From the NCBI GenBank assembly GCA_034669965.1, contig JAXMOK010000002.1, forward strand, positions 372,001 to 436,000: DNA of 64,000 bases, written 5' to 3'. Of the stretch, positions 61,775 to 64,000 are shown piece by piece. The translations under genes and the position numbers were made by a program. The notes under the pieces are model-generated. The model did not search any database. It was not told the origin of the DNA and worked only from the letters and a program-made list of their open reading frames with translations. Source of the DNA: HXMU1420-13 sp034669965. GTDB lineage: Bacteria > Bacteroidota > Rhodothermia > Balneolales > Balneolaceae. How positions within the stretch are numbered: position 1 is the stretch's first letter; each line of letters opens with the position of its first letter.

Positions 61775-64000
61775 TTAGAAAGACAGTTGAACTCCAAATT
61801 GAATGCGACGTGGCTCAGCATATCGGCTTGGGTTGTTATAAAAATCGGGATGTGCGCTTCGCTCTATATTAACCGGAAGTGGTTGATCCGGTTCGCCGGA
61901 ATCGCTAAATACACTGTTCACCAGTTTGGCATCGAATAGGTTATAGATGTTAAGGAACACCTGAAGATTGTTATCTCCTATTTCGAAATTTTTGTAGGTA
62001 TTAATATCTACCGTAAAACGATTGGGTAAACGAGAGGTATTTCTTAAATCTCTGGCTGTGGCAACCTCTCCAACAACAACGCCCGGTATGTTTCTGGCTG
62101 GAGTGTAAGGCGATCCTGAACTAAATTTTGCCAGTAAATTTGCTCCCCATGTTTTCCCCGAATAGAACATAGAACCGTTTAGGATATGAGTTCTATCCCA
62201 GTTTAAAGGCTGTACCAATTTGGTTAAAGCTTGTGTTTGATTGGTTGAATCAATTGCACTGCCTTGATTAATGATAGCGAAGTACTCTGAAGCAGGATCA
62301 GAGTTACTACCCTCAACAATTCCGAAGGTGTAATCTAAACCAAAGTTGAATTGCTGGCTTACATATTGATTAAAAGCGAAGGTGGTTCCAATTGATCTGG
62401 AGAAATCACGGTTAAAGTAAATTCCATAATTAATAGATGAACTGGCTGTTACTTGCGGACGGCTGGAAACATAGTCGCGCGTGTCTTTATAATAAGCGGC
62501 TAATTCGATGGCTGTGCCTTCCAGAATTTCTTGCTTCAAACCCAGCTCGTACTGAATCGAGCGTTCCGGCTTTAAGTTTGGGTTGCCGAATAAACTCTGA
62601 TTGTCTCCACTCTGTGTAAGTAGTATTTGTGAGTTTGTATATAAACGATCGTAGGATGGCATTTGGAAGAAATAGCCATACGAGAAATAAATTACTCCGG
62701 CATCGTTGATTGGATAGGCAACTCCAATTCGTGGTGAAAGTTGATATTTAACATCCGCATCTTTCCACCAATAAGCTTCTCGATCTTCTACGGTTAAAAA
62801 CGGCTCATTATCATCACGCTGGCCGTTATCATTCAAGTCGGTGTATTGATTTTCCGGCTTCAATGGTAATTCGATATCCGGATCTTCGGGGTCGGCTGGA
62901 ATTAAGGTATTTGGATCGAAATAGTCGAATCTAAGTCCAACATTAATAATTAGGTTTTCATACTCAATTTTATCCTGAATGTAGCCACTGAATGTAATTG
63001 GATTCTCTGTATAGCGCTGATTTCCTGGCGTGTTAACCGCAGGATAGCCAAGCTCTAAACATGGATATTGATTATTTACTTGTGCACAAATAAAACGTAA
63101 TTCATCCGGAGTGCCCTCTGGAAAATCAATTCCATCTTCAATTAATGGAGACAAGCTTACACTATTGAACTTTATCTCATCAAATTGAGCCGAGAGTCCG
63201 GCTTTAATAAAGTGAAACTCATTGATCTGGCTGGAAATTTCAACCTTTCCGATATAGGTGCTGGTTGAACGGCTAAAGCGGCTATTGTTAGTATTAAAGG
63301 TATTAAACTGACCCGCATCTGGAATTTGATTACCATTCTCAATATTCGAGGTACCAAGTAATGGATCTGAAAGATTATCGTAATTAAAATAGCGGGGATC
63401 CCACGGATTATCGTACAAGTAATTTTCGTAGCCGTTGTAGCGATTTGCAACGTTAACCGTTAGATAGGTTTTTGAGGATGGCGTGATCGTTGTTTTCAAA
63501 TTCAACGTGTAGTTATCACGGTAATTAGTGCTTTCGCCGAGTGGCACGAATTTATTCCCGAAGTTGTAGCCCTGCCCTTCTTCGGTTGCGTACGATCCAA
63601 TTAAATTAAACTTTAACGCACTTGATAATCGGTACTCAATGTTACCTTGAAAAGAGCGCGACATGAAGTTATTCATGTTCACCAACGAACTATCACGGGT
63701 TCCGTCATCACGGATTTCAAGAAGCTGCTGACCTTCGATTAGTACGGTATCCGCCGAATACCAAGGCAAATCAAAGTCTACCTGTTCGTTATAGAGTGTT
63801 CGGTATTCATCAAAATCGGTTCCAAGAGGCACACGATCAACATATTTTCCATGTGGCGAATATGCATTACGACCAGTGAGGTATCCTTTATTCTCAAACT
63901 GCCGAGCAGTTACAAAAAAGGTGACTTTATCTTTAATAATCGGACCAGAAACAGAAGCATTAAAGTTGCTCATTCGCAGAGGATTGAAACTCCCCAAATC
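61775..64000 (-). CDS. TonB-dependent receptor, 5' end outside window
   Basis: The 3' 742 codons of a large outer-membrane receptor; the frame is open to the window edge (the TTG at 63997 is internal, DLGSFNPLRMSN). The visible part begins at the end of the plug or the first barrel strands (SGPIIKDKVTFFVTARQ) and contains many aromatic-flanked strands, YFFQMPSYDRLYTN, NPNLKPERSIQYELGLKQ (a landmark of the barrel in TonB receptors) and a terminal EPRRIQFGVQLSF. The overall style (OmpR-like receptor with long Asn/Asp-rich loops) is like CarboxypepD-reg/SusC-related receptors of this phylum. It is the first visible gene of the glucan locus and probably imports oligosaccharides. Confidence 0.92.
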   Translation of the reverse strand, partial: DLGSFNPLRMSNFNASVSGPIIKDKVTFFVTARQFENKGYLTGRNAYSPHGKYVDRVPLGTDFDEYRTLYNEQVDFDLPWYSADTVLIEGQQLLEIRDDGTRDSSLVNMNNFMSRSFQGNIEYRLSSALKFNLIGSYATEEGQGYNFGNKFVPLGESTNYRDNYTLNLKTTITPSSKTYLTVNVANRYNGYENYLYDNPWDPRYFNYDNLSDPLLGTSNIENGNQIPDAGQFNTFNTNNSRFSRSTSTYIGKVEISSQINEFHFIKAGLSAQFDEIKFNSVSLSPLIEDGIDFPEGTPDELRFICAQVNNQYPCLELGYPAVNTPGNQRYTENPITFSGYIQDKIEYENLIINVGLRFDYFDPNTLIPADPEDPDIELPLKPENQYTDLNDNGQRDDNEPFLTVEDREAYWWKDADVKYQLSPRIGVAYPINDAGVIYFSYGYFFQMPSYDRLYTNSQILLTQSGDNQSLFGNPNLKPERSIQYELGLKQEILEGTAIELAAYYKDTRDYVSSRPQVTASSSINYGIYFNRDFSRSIGTTFAFNQYVSQQFNFGLDYTFGIVEGSNSDPASEYFAIINQGSAIDSTNQTQALTKLVQPLNWDRTHILNGSMFYSGKTWGANLLAKFSSGSPYTPARNIPGVVVGEVATARDLRNTSRLPNRFTVDINTYKNFEIGDNNLQVFLNIYNLFDAKLVNSVFSDSGEPDQPLPVNIERSAHPDFYNNPSRYAEPRRIQFGVQLSF

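Noticed and set aside
1..64000. tRNA, rRNA, CRISPR or transposase genes
   Set aside because: I looked in all gaps and found no cloverleaf-like sequence, regular spaced repeats or transposase motifs; a covariance-model scan would be needed to exclude small RNAs.

Overview
The window is a chromosomal segment of an AT-leaning Gram-negative bacterium. It most likely belongs to the Bacteroidota/Balneolota-Rhodothermota side of the FCB group. The evidence is two secreted proteins ending in the type IX-like sorting signature NYPNPFNPSTNI, a PorV/PorQ-family outer-membrane protein, large TonB-dependent receptors, the bacillithiol enzyme BshB1, a Rho factor with a long Asn/Arg-rich insert, weak Shine-Dalgarno sites and DUF6090/DUF418 proteins. 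The lineage is inferred from families and motifs, not from a marker phylogeny. I found no rRNA, tRNA, CRISPR array, transposase or phage module.

Layout. 1-1925: the end of rsgA and an exported protein, closed by a strong bidirectional terminator. 1927-9036 (minus): an export locus of MacB-type permeases, ABC ATPase, MacA-like adaptor and TolC-like channel, with a trio of small YqjD/YqjE-like membrane proteins inside it. 9171-9884: bshB1. 9948-17930: five tandem paralogous HisKA_2-type membrane histidine kinases with no response regulator in the window; a decayed amino-acid permease lies between the second and third. 17936-35522: mostly metabolic genes, namely aromatic amino acid hydroxylase, agmatine deiminase and N-carbamoylputrescine amidase (putrescine synthesis), inositol-phosphatase family, rpiB-glyA-tatC, alr with a CrtI-like oxidoreductase, MBL hydrolase, a secreted Gfo/Idh/MocA protein and several small lipoproteins. 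35581-39888: DUF418 membrane protein, TonB receptor and a lipoprotein. 40081-44396 (minus): rho, then a TlpA-like/pabC-like/folC operon. 44434-64000 (minus): a starch/alpha-glucan locus.

How the genes fit together. The starch locus runs from a TonB receptor (cut by the window end) through a giant Fn3-containing exported protein, a PorV-like barrel and a 1067-residue sorting-domain protein with carbohydrate-binding-like modules. It continues with a LacI regulator, a secreted GH13 amylase, a lipoprotein GH13 amylase, an SLC45-like MFS sugar transporter and a pullulanase. This resembles a Sus-type locus, but no SusD homologue is recognisable in the part seen.

Most noteworthy observations: the expansion of five kinases; a dispersed palindromic repeat that appears to have become part of the agmatine deiminase reading frame; a TlpA-like protein in which both catalytic cysteines are serines; the permease pseudogene, much of which lies outside any long reading frame; and the SusD-less glucan locus. 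Starts were moved downstream from the longest reading frame where a signal peptide or domain onset required it, and this is stated in the entries.
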